From Coemansia sp. RSA 1804 (taxonomy: Eukaryota; Kickxellomycota; Kickxellomycetes; Kickxellales; Kickxellaceae), in NCBI GenBank assembly GCA_027578815.1, contig JANBTH010000071.1, forward strand, positions 1-40,264: a DNA stretch of 40,264 nucleotides, written 5' to 3'. The position numbers and the translations under genes are program-made. The notes beneath the pieces are model-generated. The model was given only the letters and a program-made list of their open reading frames with translations, was not told where the DNA came from and did no database searches. Shown here piece by piece: positions 17,358-25,288 of this stretch (positions are counted from its first letter, which is position 1; every line of letters begins with the position of its first letter).

Positions 17358-18083
17358 CTAGAAGTTAACCACAACCCTTTTGACTCTCTGGACGGCGGGA
17401 GCCTGCCCTTTCTGGACAGCAGAGGCCTTGCCTTTGTCCTCCTGCTTTCTGTGAAGCGCGGCAAACACGTCGTCGTCGTCGCCGCCCTGGCTCGCATCAA
17501 CCATGCCGACGGTTGTTCCCGCAATAGTGTTCTGCGTGGGCTTGCAGTCCCTCATAAGGTGCTGTTTCGAGCCGCAGTACTTGCAGCCGCCGCCATTGGG
17601 ATACAGACCCTTGTCGTTGCTCTTGCACTTGGAGGCCAGGTGTCCGCGCTGCTTGCACACGTAGCAGGTGGCAAACGGAAACGTTTTGCCGGGCCTTGGA
17701 CAGCTCTTTGTTGTGTGGTCCTCGGATCCGCAGTGGTAGCACATGCCCACATCGTTGCTGACCGCCTCTGGACAGTTCTTTACGCGGTGGCCCTGCTTGC
17801 GACACAGGTAGCACGTGGATCTCTTCTCCTTTTCCGACAACCGGCTCACTCGCCGCTGCTCCGAGCGCTGGCTCTGGCGGTCGTCGGGGCGCTCCCGCTT
17901 GTAGTTGCCGTGCCCACCGTCGTTATCCTCGTTCCGCCGACGCTTTTGCCGGCCTTCCGATGATGCCTCCTTTCTCTTCTGTCCTAGCCGCTCGATCTCG
18001 GACTTTTTTGGCACCAGCGGCTTCGACACAAACTCTCCGCCTGACTCGGGGCGTTTTGGTGCTCGCTTTGCCACGCGCGTCAT
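17358..18083 (-). CDS. CCHC zinc-knuckle protein, ZCCHC9-like
   Basis: A 241-residue nuclear or nucleolar RNA-binding candidate. The first 88 residues are highly basic (QKRKEASSEGRQKRRRNED and following). Four consecutive CCHC knuckles follow: C91-C94-H99-C104 (CYLCRKQGHRVKNC), C115-C118-H123-C128 (CYHCGSEDHTTKSC), C140-C143-H148-C153 (CYVCKQRGHLASKC) and C167-C170-H175-C180 (CKYCGSKQHLMRDC). The count, spacing and basic N-terminus match ZCCHC9 and its fungal relatives, which bind RNA and are linked to ribosome biogenesis. The C-terminal tail has an acidic run (GGDDDDVF) and ends in KRVVVNF. It is not a retroviral nucleocapsid remnant: no polymerase or protease surrounds it, and the gene is intact with its own start. 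Nop53 lies upstream on the same strand, 230 nt away. Confidence 0.88.
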   Translation of the reverse strand: MTRVAKRAPKRPESGGEFVSKPLVPKKSEIERLGQKRKEASSEGRQKRRRNEDNDGGHGNYKRERPDDRQSQRSEQRRVSRLSEKEKRSTCYLCRKQGHRVKNCPEAVSNDVGMCYHCGSEDHTTKSCPRPGKTFPFATCYVCKQRGHLASKCKSNDKGLYPNGGGCKYCGSKQHLMRDCKPTQNTIAGTTVGMVDASQGGDDDDVFAALHRKQEDKGKASAVQKGQAPAVQRVKRVVVNF

Positions 18084-18247
18084 TTCTCCTCTCTATGATG
18101 TTACGATGTGCAGTACAAGGGACCAACTAGCGAGGCGAATTGAGCAATTATTACAAGTGAAGCAAGCGAACTAGCGAAGAGTAGAAAACAGCTTGAATTT
18201 TTTTATTTTTTTTTCGATTGAAAGTATGACTTTTTTTTTTCATCGCT

Positions 18248-18261
18248 GATCTGATCACATG
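18248..18261. promoter_or_regulatory. GATCTGATCACATG element upstream of the ZCCHC9-like gene
   Basis: Located 165 nt upstream of the ZCCHC9-like ATG and one base different from the word at 3027-3040 upstream of Fcf2. Immediately before it lies TCATCGC (18240-18246), similar to the PAC ribosome-biogenesis element core, and a T-rich stretch (18196-18212) loosely like an RRPE. Regulatory function is inferred. Confidence 0.35.
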
Positions 18262-18313
18262 CTAGGAGATTGGATTGGACTTGCCATATATGAAAACATA
18301 TGAACTGAAACCG

Positions 18314-19666
18314 CTAAACAAAATCCTTATAAGACCACTTCTCGGTTGTCTTTGTCTTGGCCACAATCTTCCTTGCCCGCTTAGAAGAGGGGGGCTCGAT
18401 GAAGTTGCGTCTGACAAGCGAGTTGTACACCTCCGCAAAGCCATTGGTCTCCGGCGCCAGCTCACGCAGCGATCGGGGCAGCTCCTCCGTGAGTTTGACG
18501 GCAATGGGGGTCTCGGGGACAGAGTTCTTGCCAATCCTCTTGAGAGGCTGCTTTGCCCTTTCATCCGCCTGCTTGCGCTTGGTGTCGGCAACGACTTCTG
18601 CCTTCTCAAGCGACGTGTCCACTTTGCCGCCCAGTCTCCTTGACATCTCGAGCTGGTGGAGATGCTTCTTCAGGTCCTTGGCATTCCGCTCCTCAAACAG
18701 CTTCTGGGCTGCCTTGCGCTGTCTGTTGCGCTCGACCCTGGTCTTGCGTCTCGGATCCGATGACGTCCGCGCCTGGTTGTCAGCATCGTCGTCGTCCGAG
18801 GCTGGGCCGGAGCCAGCGTCGGAATTGCTGTCAGATCCGTCATCCGCGGTTCCTTGATCATTCGCTATATCAGCATCAAGCTCTCTCATGACAATCTCGG
18901 CGCATTCGTTCATGCTGTCTATCGGATCCACGGTGTTTTTGGTGCTGACATGCTTGTACTTTTCAGCAGCACGGATCTTGCCCACATACTCGGTCTCAGC
19001 CATGCCAACCAGCTCCTTGTGGTCCTTCTCGGTCGGCATGTACGATGCGCCAGGGTGGGCAACATCGACGGCCGGCAGCATCGACAGGTGCTTCAGCTTC
19101 TCCCGTGTGACGTTGCCCCTTCGTTTCGTGCTCTGCTTGCCACCAGCAAGCGCCTGCGCAGACTCTGCTGGCGTGGTGGGTCCGGGCATTCCCCAAATAT
19201 CGTAATCGGCAGCCGGGGCTTTGGCCTTGATTCCCTGTGCCTTTGATGTGCTGGCGGTCTCAGCGAGCCCCGCAACCTTCTTCAACCGCTGCCTGAGCGC
19301 ATGCTCCTCCTTTCGTCTTCTCCGGTCCTCGCTCATCTTGCTGCCAATGACCGGAACCTTGACCCCAGACCGCTTGCCAAGGACTTCGTCCAGACGAAGC
19401 TTCTTCTTCCTCTTCTGTCTGGCCCTCTCCTGTGCGTCGCCCGCTGCGTCCACCACAAAGAGATCGGCGTCCTGCCGCTCCTCAATCGTGCCTCCCTGCC
19501 GCTCCTCCTCGCGCCTCTCCTCTAGTCCATCCTCAACATCATCGAGGTCTATGTCCTTGCGCCACTGGGACGTCTTGTTCTTGCGTCCCCCGCGTGTCTT
19601 CTTTGCTGCTTGCTTTTCTGCAGTGGCATCCGGAGACGCTTTTGAGCTTGCCACCAGCGAGGACAT
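18314..19666 (-). CDS. NOP53: Ribosome biogenesis protein Nop53 (GLTSCR2/PICT1 family)
   Basis: Nucleolar factor of the 60S pathway that recruits the exosome helicase Mtr4 to 7S pre-rRNA (known for yeast Nop53). The ATG at 19666 is used; the frame extends ten codons further only to a TTG. The result is 450 residues. An early basic segment (KKTRGGRKNKTSQWRKDIDL) matches the family start. The segment DLFVVDAAGD resembles the Mtr4-binding LFxVD arch-interaction motif. The family signature VDVAHPGASYMPTEKDHKEL lies mid-protein. A basic coiled coil (RVERNRQRKAAQKLFEERN) follows, and the C-terminal box ELPRSLRELAPETNGFAEVYNSLVRRNFIEP ends the conserved part. An acidic linker (DDGSDSNSDAGSGPASDDDD) sits in between. 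No introns. Confidence 0.93.
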   Translation of the reverse strand: MSSLVASSKASPDATAEKQAAKKTRGGRKNKTSQWRKDIDLDDVEDGLEERREEERQGGTIEERQDADLFVVDAAGDAQERARQKRKKKLRLDEVLGKRSGVKVPVIGSKMSEDRRRRKEEHALRQRLKKVAGLAETASTSKAQGIKAKAPAADYDIWGMPGPTTPAESAQALAGGKQSTKRRGNVTREKLKHLSMLPAVDVAHPGASYMPTEKDHKELVGMAETEYVGKIRAAEKYKHVSTKNTVDPIDSMNECAEIVMRELDADIANDQGTADDGSDSNSDAGSGPASDDDDADNQARTSSDPRRKTRVERNRQRKAAQKLFEERNAKDLKKHLHQLEMSRRLGGKVDTSLEKAEVVADTKRKQADERAKQPLKRIGKNSVPETPIAVKLTEELPRSLRELAPETNGFAEVYNSLVRRNFIEPPSSKRARKIVAKTKTTEKWSYKDFV

Positions 19667-20178
19667 AATAAAAATACGAGTAATTCCTGCAGGCAATAAA
19701 CAATATATGTGGATTTAGAGGCTGTACGAGAAGAGAACCCCAAGGCTAGAGACGCTAAAAATTTCAATGTTCGCTTAAAAAAAGAAAAGAAAAAAAGTCG
19801 GTAGATTCAAATTGCAACCAGATCACTCTGGATCATCTGGTGATTCGCAATCACGTCCGATGACTAGATTAGTGGGAGTCCCTCGCAAGTCAAGCAAGCC
19901 CTGAGCTGATTTCTTTGTTAATGACTCGAGAAGATGGAGGTGGGGTTGGTCGCGGAAAAAGGCACAGGGGCCGATTTTGCTCAGCTTTTATTTTTTTCTT
20001 TCCTTTCCTTCCACAGAACCTAGGCACTTTTTTTGTCCAGCCTGCGTTTGCGTTTTATCCTCTGCTCTTGATCTTGCCACTCGCTTTATTGTTCTTAAGG
20101 CATTGCTGTTATCGCCAATTCATGTACTTTTTTTTAAAATTACTTTTTATTTCTTCTTTGGCGTACTAGAATAGAGAA
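19667..20178. promoter_or_regulatory. Divergent intergenic region between Nop53 and chorismate mutase
   Basis: 512 nt. Near the Nop53 side are an A-rich tract (19774-19796) and a GATC-rich inverted repeat (19817-19841). Towards chorismate mutase it is strongly pyrimidine-rich (19985-20160), like the leaders of most plus-strand genes here. No additional gene is visible. Confidence 0.4.
19817..19841. repeat. Inverted repeat ACCAGAT-11 nt-ATCTGGT upstream of Nop53
   Basis: Perfect 7-nt arms around an 11-nt spacer that itself contains GATC twice at its flanks. It lies 151-175 nt upstream of the Nop53 ATG, the same distance window as the GATCTGAT elements of Fcf2 and the ZCCHC9-like gene. Confidence 0.5.
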
Positions 20179-21039
20179 ATGTCCAGAAACCTGCTGATAC
20201 TCGGGGCAGCTCCGGATCTCAGCGAGCTGCGCGACACGCTGGTGCGGTTGGAGGACACGATAATATTTGCGCTGATCGAGCGGTCGCAGTTCAAGCACAA
20301 CAAGGGGATCTACGACGCGGGCAAAATGAAGTTCAAGGACGGACACCAGGGCTCGTTCCTATCGTGGTTTCTGAAGGAGGTGGAGTGCGTGCACGCCAAG
20401 GTGCGCAGGTACCATAGTCCCGACGAGTACCCGTTCACAGACAATCTCCCCGACCCGGTGCTGCCGCCGCTGAACTACCCGCCAGTGCTGGTTGATCCGG
20501 CCAAGATCAACATCAACGACGAGATCTTCAACGTCTACGTCAACACCGTGGTGCCCGAGATCACAGAAAGGGGCGACGACACCAACTACGGGAGCTCGGC
20601 TACCCGCGACATCGAGTGTCTCCAGGCGCTTTCCCGCCGCATCCACTATGGCAAGTTCGTGGCCGAGTCAAAGTTCCAGGACCCCGAGCACCACGCCGAG
20701 TACGTGCGGCTTATCAGAGAGCGGAACAGCGAGCGGCTGATGCAGCTGCTCACCAACGCCCGTGTAGAGGAGAAGCTGCTCAAAAGACTCAAGGCGAAGG
20801 CCATGATCTACGGCCAGGACCTCTCGTCGGCAACCCTGGATGCCGATGGATGCACCACCGTCAACGGCGCCAATGCATTGCTGGCCGATGCATCCGCAGC
20901 GCCTGCCGAGGAGCGCGTCAAGTCCCGTGTTGACTACGATCTCGTGGTGTCGCTGTATCGCGACTACGTCATTCCGCTGACCAAGGAGGTCGAGGTCGAG
21001 TACCTGCTCCACCGTCTCGACAACAGCAACCAGGAGTAG
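20179..21039 (+). CDS. ARO7: Chorismate mutase, eukaryotic AroQ type
   Basis: Converts chorismate to prephenate, the branch point to phenylalanine and tyrosine. From the ATG at 20179 it is 286 residues, about 30 longer than yeast Aro7. The N-terminal helix ELRDTLVRLEDTIIFALIERSQF is the family hallmark. Conserved segments follow: WFLKEVECVHAKVRRYHSPDEYPF, LPPLNYPPVL, ININDEIFNVYVNTVVPEI, then ARRIHYGKFVAESKF-like SRRIHYGKFVAESKFQDP, and the C-terminal helix YRDYVIPLTKEVEVEYLLHRLD. These carry the arginines, lysine and glutamate of the active site and the regulatory face known from the yeast enzyme. The extra length is a Ala/Asp-rich insertion at about residues 215-250. Allosteric tyrosine/tryptophan control is likely by family but not proven here. 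It converges on TRAP1. Confidence 0.96.
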   Translation: MSRNLLILGAAPDLSELRDTLVRLEDTIIFALIERSQFKHNKGIYDAGKMKFKDGHQGSFLSWFLKEVECVHAKVRRYHSPDEYPFTDNLPDPVLPPLNYPPVLVDPAKININDEIFNVYVNTVVPEITERGDDTNYGSSATRDIECLQALSRRIHYGKFVAESKFQDPEHHAEYVRLIRERNSERLMQLLTNARVEEKLLKRLKAKAMIYGQDLSSATLDADGCTTVNGANALLADASAAPAEERVKSRVDYDLVVSLYRDYVIPLTKEVEVEYLLHRLDNSNQE

Positions 21040-21103
21040 AGCCATCTCGCTCTTGTGTTGGGCAAGGAGCCACTCTGTTTTTGCTTTGTTTTGTTTTGTT
21101 CTA

Positions 21104-21109
21104 TTTATT
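21104..21109 (-). terminator. AATAAA poly(A) signal, TRAP1 (minus strand)
   Basis: AATAAA on the minus strand (TTTATT on plus), 79 nt beyond the TRAP1 stop and inside the presumed 3' untranslated region of chorismate mutase. Confidence 0.45.
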
Positions 21110-21180
21110 CACTTTAGACTTTTCCTGGCTTGTCTGCCTGCTTGCCACGGCCAGCAGGCAGAAGATCAGTGGTTGGTACT

Positions 21181-21186
21181 AATAAA
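21181..21186 (+). terminator. AATAAA poly(A) signal, chorismate mutase
   Basis: AATAAA on the plus strand 142 nt beyond the chorismate mutase stop, one base before the TRAP1 stop codon on the other strand. Cleavage 10-30 nt later would fall within the TRAP1 coding sequence. Confidence 0.5.
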
Positions 21187-21187
21187 G

Positions 21188-23410
21188 CTAGTTCTTGTCA
21201 GCGGCAACGGCAACGGCAATGATGTCGTTCAGACGCTTGAGCATCGTTCTCGGGTCATCGAGAATGCCCGCGGCAATGAGCGCATTGTCGAAAAGCTGGT
21301 GGGAGACCTTGCGCGCAAGCTCCTCGTCGGAGGACTTGAGGAGGAACAGGTTCTTGACGATGGGATCGCTGGTATTGATCTCGACAACGCAGGGCCGCTG
21401 CGGGAGCTCGGGGCCATCGCCGTTCGCAGCCATCATCTTCATCATGTTGCGGACGGCTGGCGAGTCAAAGTCGGTGACGATGGCCGGATACGTCATGTAG
21501 CGGTCGGACACTTTGACGGCCTTTGCCTTGGTGCCAAGAGCAGCGAGCATCCAGGAAGTCAGCTCATCTGCCTGCTCTTTGGTCAGGGCACCGGCCGAGC
21601 CGTCAGCGGACGATTCCGCATCACCGTCCTTTGCGTTCCACGCCTTGATCTCCTGCCCAGCCTCCTCGGACTCGACGGAAACCAGGCGCTTCCCCTGGAA
21701 CTCGGACAGCCGCCCCATCACGAACTCGTCGAGCGAGTGGTGCAGGAACAGAACCTCGGTGCCGTGCTTCTTGAACGGCTCGTAGTAGGGGCTTTCCTCG
21801 GCCACCTGGCGCTTGGGCGCGCAGAAGTAGTAGATGTACTTCTGGTCGCTGGGCATGCGGTCCACGTACTCGCCCAACGCAATGAGCTTGCCGGCCTCGC
21901 TGGCCGACGTCTCAAAGCGCAGCAGCTTGGCGGTCTCCTTCTGGTTCTCCAGATCCTGGCACACGCCCTCCTTGATGTAGATGGAAAAGGCGCGGAAGAA
22001 CTCGCCGTACTTGTCGGCGTCCTTGCGGGACTCCTCCTGAAGCCACTTGATGATACGCGACGTGATGATCGACTTTAGGCGCGCAATGACCGGGCCGTTC
22101 TGCAGGAGCTCGCGCGAGAGATTCAGCGGCAGATCTTCCGAATCGACAACGCCCTGCACAAAGCGGAGCCAGCTGGGCAGGATCCCCTTGGCATTGGCCA
22201 TGATCAGCACCTTGCGCGAATAAAGGCTGACGCCGGGCTTCTTGTGCTCAAAGCCCATTGCCTCTGGGTTCTTCGTGGGCGTGTACAGGATACTGCGGAT
22301 CGAGATCGGGCCATCGGCCTTGTACACAAGATGGTACATGGGATCGTCCCACGAGTGCGACACAAACCGGTAAAAGTTCTTGTGCTCCTCCTCGCTGATC
22401 TCGCTCTTGTCCTTGGTCCACAGCGCCTCCACCGTGTTGACCTTCTCTCCATTCACCGAGATCGGGAAGCCCACAAAGTTGCTGTACTTTTTGATCGTCT
22501 CCTTCAGCGTCTCCTCGCTCAGGAACTCCTTCGCATCGTCCCTGACGCCAATCACGATCTTTGTTCCAACTGGGACGTTCTCCGCCTTGGATATCGTGTA
22601 GGAGCCCAGTCCGTCTGACTTCCAGCAGAAGCCCTGGCTGCCTGGCGCTGCCGACCGCGTGTACACCGTGATGTCGTCGCCAACCATGAATGCCGAGTAG
22701 AACCCGACGCCAAACTGGCCCACAATAGAGTTAGCCGCGTCCTTCGATTTACCCGCGCTCCCCTCCATCTTCTCGATATACGCCTTTGATCCGGAGCGCG
22801 CAATCGTGCCCAGGTTTTCCTTGAGCTCGTCCTCGCTCATCCCGATTCCCGAATCGCTGAACGCCAGCGTCTTCTCCTCAGCGTCCGCGTCGATCCGGAT
22901 CTCCATCGGCGCATCCGTGCTAGCGTCGGCATTGGTCACCTGGAGGTGCCGCAGCTTCTCCAGAGCATCCGATGCATTCGAAATCAGTTCCCGTACAAAC
23001 ACCTCGCGCTGCGAGTACAGCGAGTGTGCCACTATGTGCAGGAGCTTCTTGGTCTCTGCCTTGAACTCGTGTTTCTCCGATGGTCCGACGGCCGCCTCCT
23101 TCGGTCTGCTGTCTTCTGCTTTGGGCTCGCTCTCTACAGAGGGCGAAGCTGACTTCTCCTTTGCCTCGCTGCTCTCATCCTTGGGTTCTGTCGAGTAGCA
23201 GCGTGCAAACCGCGTGTTTAGAGCTGCAGGATTCGGCGATGATACAGCATTGGTACCAGAGATGGCCGAAGAGAGCAAGCGGCTATGTGCGGCGGCGGCA
23301 ACTGAGCGGTAAGCTCCAGCTCCAGCTCCAGCTCCAGCCCCAGCTCCAGATGCTCGGGAAGCAGCTGCAAGAACGCGTGTACGTGCTGTGTAGAATGATA
23401 CCTGGCGCAT
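21188..23410 (-). CDS. TRAP1: Mitochondrial HSP90 chaperone TRAP1
   Basis: An organellar HSP90 that folds and regulates matrix proteins in an ATP-driven cycle. The product is 740 residues from the ATG at 23410. The first ~70 residues are Arg/Ala/Ser-rich with no acidic residues up to the mature part (MRQVSFYTARTRVLAAASRA...), a mitochondrial presequence containing a Gly-Ala repeat. The GHKL ATPase domain starts near residue 115, with LYSQREVFVRELISNASDAL, DSGIGMSEDELKENLGTIAR and GQFGVGFYSAFMVGDD. The middle domain has LYSRKVLIMANAKGILPSWL, VDSEDLPLNLSRELLQ and the catalytic-arginine helix. The protein ends AVAVAADKN with no MEEVD, so it is organellar rather than cytosolic HSP90. Saccharomyces lacks TRAP1, so its presence separates this fungus from budding yeasts. 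No introns. Confidence 0.95.
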   Translation of the reverse strand: MRQVSFYTARTRVLAAASRASGAGAGAGAGAGAYRSVAAAAHSRLLSSAISGTNAVSSPNPAALNTRFARCYSTEPKDESSEAKEKSASPSVESEPKAEDSRPKEAAVGPSEKHEFKAETKKLLHIVAHSLYSQREVFVRELISNASDALEKLRHLQVTNADASTDAPMEIRIDADAEEKTLAFSDSGIGMSEDELKENLGTIARSGSKAYIEKMEGSAGKSKDAANSIVGQFGVGFYSAFMVGDDITVYTRSAAPGSQGFCWKSDGLGSYTISKAENVPVGTKIVIGVRDDAKEFLSEETLKETIKKYSNFVGFPISVNGEKVNTVEALWTKDKSEISEEEHKNFYRFVSHSWDDPMYHLVYKADGPISIRSILYTPTKNPEAMGFEHKKPGVSLYSRKVLIMANAKGILPSWLRFVQGVVDSEDLPLNLSRELLQNGPVIARLKSIITSRIIKWLQEESRKDADKYGEFFRAFSIYIKEGVCQDLENQKETAKLLRFETSASEAGKLIALGEYVDRMPSDQKYIYYFCAPKRQVAEESPYYEPFKKHGTEVLFLHHSLDEFVMGRLSEFQGKRLVSVESEEAGQEIKAWNAKDGDAESSADGSAGALTKEQADELTSWMLAALGTKAKAVKVSDRYMTYPAIVTDFDSPAVRNMMKMMAANGDGPELPQRPCVVEINTSDPIVKNLFLLKSSDEELARKVSHQLFDNALIAAGILDDPRTMLKRLNDIIAVAVAADKN
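23312..23347 (-). repeat. Six-copy AGCTCC hexamer repeat encoding Gly-Ala in the TRAP1 presequence
   Basis: Six tandem hexamers on the plus strand (one with AGCCCC), read on the minus strand as alternating Gly-Ala codons. It lies inside the predicted mitochondrial presequence. Confidence 0.9.
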
Positions 23411-25288
23411 GGCTATGACAAGGCCGTTTTTTTTATTTGGAATAGAGGAAAGAACAAAGAAGATCGGATATATGTGATCTAGTATGGCAGCAAACAGACA
23501 AAGTAATGGTCAAATAAATAGAGATAAAGAGAGAAAAGAAAAGAGGTCTTCTTCAGCTAGCGTTGGCTTTTCTTTTTCCGTTCTAATGCTCCATCAACCC
23601 CCCCATCTTTGTCTCGTTTGTTCCTTCCGGTTCCACTGCTTTCGGTAAGACGATCGAATCAAAAGAATAGCTGATGAGAGAAATTTAGCCAGTCACAGAT
23701 TATCGTCATCAAATTCCACCTGAGAGTGTGATTTTTTTTCTTCAGTGTGTCTCAGGAATAGTGTAATCCGATTACCAGTGGCATTATTCATAAATCTCCG
23801 CTGGCGTCGATCAGATTTGATCTGTTTGTTTATTTTATCTCATTATCTCATTTGGAAGAAGGCTGAGAGAATTCGTGGTAACGCGAGTGATCCTTGCCAA
23901 CCAAGCACATTGGCCTTGTTGTGGATAATCTATTCTCGCTTTGGGAAATGAGAATACGAAGATAAGGCTCGAAAGATGTCGGCAGTTGCTCGGTAGCGGT
24001 ATCAAAGATTTGCGACTAGTAATGAGAATAAGACATGTACACATACAAGTAGATTTTGCTTTTTGTCTTTTTTTATATTTCAGCTAGCCACTTACGTATG
24101 CCAAATTAAAACTAAAAATGACAATTATTTTCCTCTGTTGATATTGAACAAGCCAAATAAACAATATACGGGGAATTGAGAGCAAGAAGAAAATAGAGAA
24201 AGTAAATTAATGATGTTTGTTGTCCAAGTGGGCGGGCCATATCACAAGGATTCTTTTCACTCATGTTCAGCCAGTATTTGCCACTCACTCACTCGTTGCT
24301 TGTTGTCACTTGACCTTCCATTTCTTCCATTTATTCGGTTTCAAATGGGCGAAAGTGGCTCGGTAGGCCAATGTGGAGAGTGTATGGCATAGGTAGACAA
24401 ATGTGAATGTAGAGTGAGCGAAAGCTGCGCCACAACATAGAAAAAAGATAAAAACGGAGTAGACACCACTTGCTGGGTAAAAGAGCAATTATTGCTGTGC
24501 TTTAAGCAAATGTGGAGAGATGGAATGTATTATCGCCACTGGCAATATACTTTTATCTTTCTTGACAGATAGATGGAATCAACGGTATACTGACTCAGCC
24601 CCATGGCCGGCGTCTGAGCGTGCAGAAAAGCCTAGAATCGGGGTTGACAATACCTGGGATTATTGCTCGTTCCGTTTGTGCATGCATTCTCTGATTCCCA
24701 AACTGGGGAAGAGTGGAAGAACAAAAATACAACATTGCCCCTCTTTCCCCCCTAAAAATGCAATTGTAGTCCAGAAAGACGCAACTCTTCTGGACGAAAG
24801 CAGGCCGCAAAGAAAAAGGCGAGGAACAGAAAAGAGAAAGCCAGAGAACCACGCTCACTCATCCTCTATGCTGTTGTTGCGAATATTCGCTTTTTTGTTT
24901 TTGCATGCATTACTACTGTATGCTTCTTTCTTGTGAATGTCCCTAACAACACCTAAAATGAAATAAAAAAATATATAATAGCATCCACGCTTTTCTCATT
25001 TTTCAGTTTTTTTCTTTGGTTTTCTTTCTATTCATTCTTTTTTAGTTTTTTTTTTTTTTTTTTTTTAGTTTTTTTCTATTTCTATCTATAGTTTTTATCT
25101 ATAGTATCATTTCTGCTCCGCCCCTCCTTCTCCTCCTCCTCCTCCTCCTCCTCCTCCTCCTCCTCCTCCTCCTCCTCCTTGTTGCGTTGTTTACTCTTTG
25201 CTGGGCGGTTGGTGGTTCTGTTATTCGTTTATTTTCAACACACTTTTTTCTACAGGCTTTTTTTCAAGAGAAGCAAAGAAACAAAGAG
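23411..25288. promoter_or_regulatory. Long divergent intergenic region between TRAP1 and the XPR1/SYG1-like gene
   Basis: 1.88 kb, the longest gene-free stretch in the window. Visible items are CAGATTTGATCTG, a small inverted repeat near 23813, and several AT-rich blocks (24060-24210, 24950-25110). A 21-T run lies at 25046-25066 and a (TCC)16 run at 25131-25178, about 110 nt before the XPR1-like ATG. An open frame at 24520-24936 (138 codons, plus) has a hydrophobic end but no recognisable domain and is not called as a gene. No RNA gene was recognised. Confidence 0.45.
25131..25178 (+). repeat. (TCC)16 microsatellite in the XPR1-like upstream region
   Basis: Sixteen uninterrupted TCC units ending 110 nt before the ATG of the XPR1/SYG1-like gene, probably in its promoter or 5' untranslated region. 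It is a homopurine/homopyrimidine mirror tract. Confidence 0.95.

Noticed and set aside
17358..18083. Retrotransposon Gag remnant, suggested by the zinc knuckles
   Set aside because: Four knuckles with ZCCHC9 spacing, an intact gene with its own start, and no protease, polymerase or repeats nearby.
21053..22078. 341-codon open frame antisense to TRAP1
   Set aside because: It overlaps conserved HSP90 sequence entirely, and the translation (many LG, VL, DD dipeptides) is a shadow of the biased coding strand.
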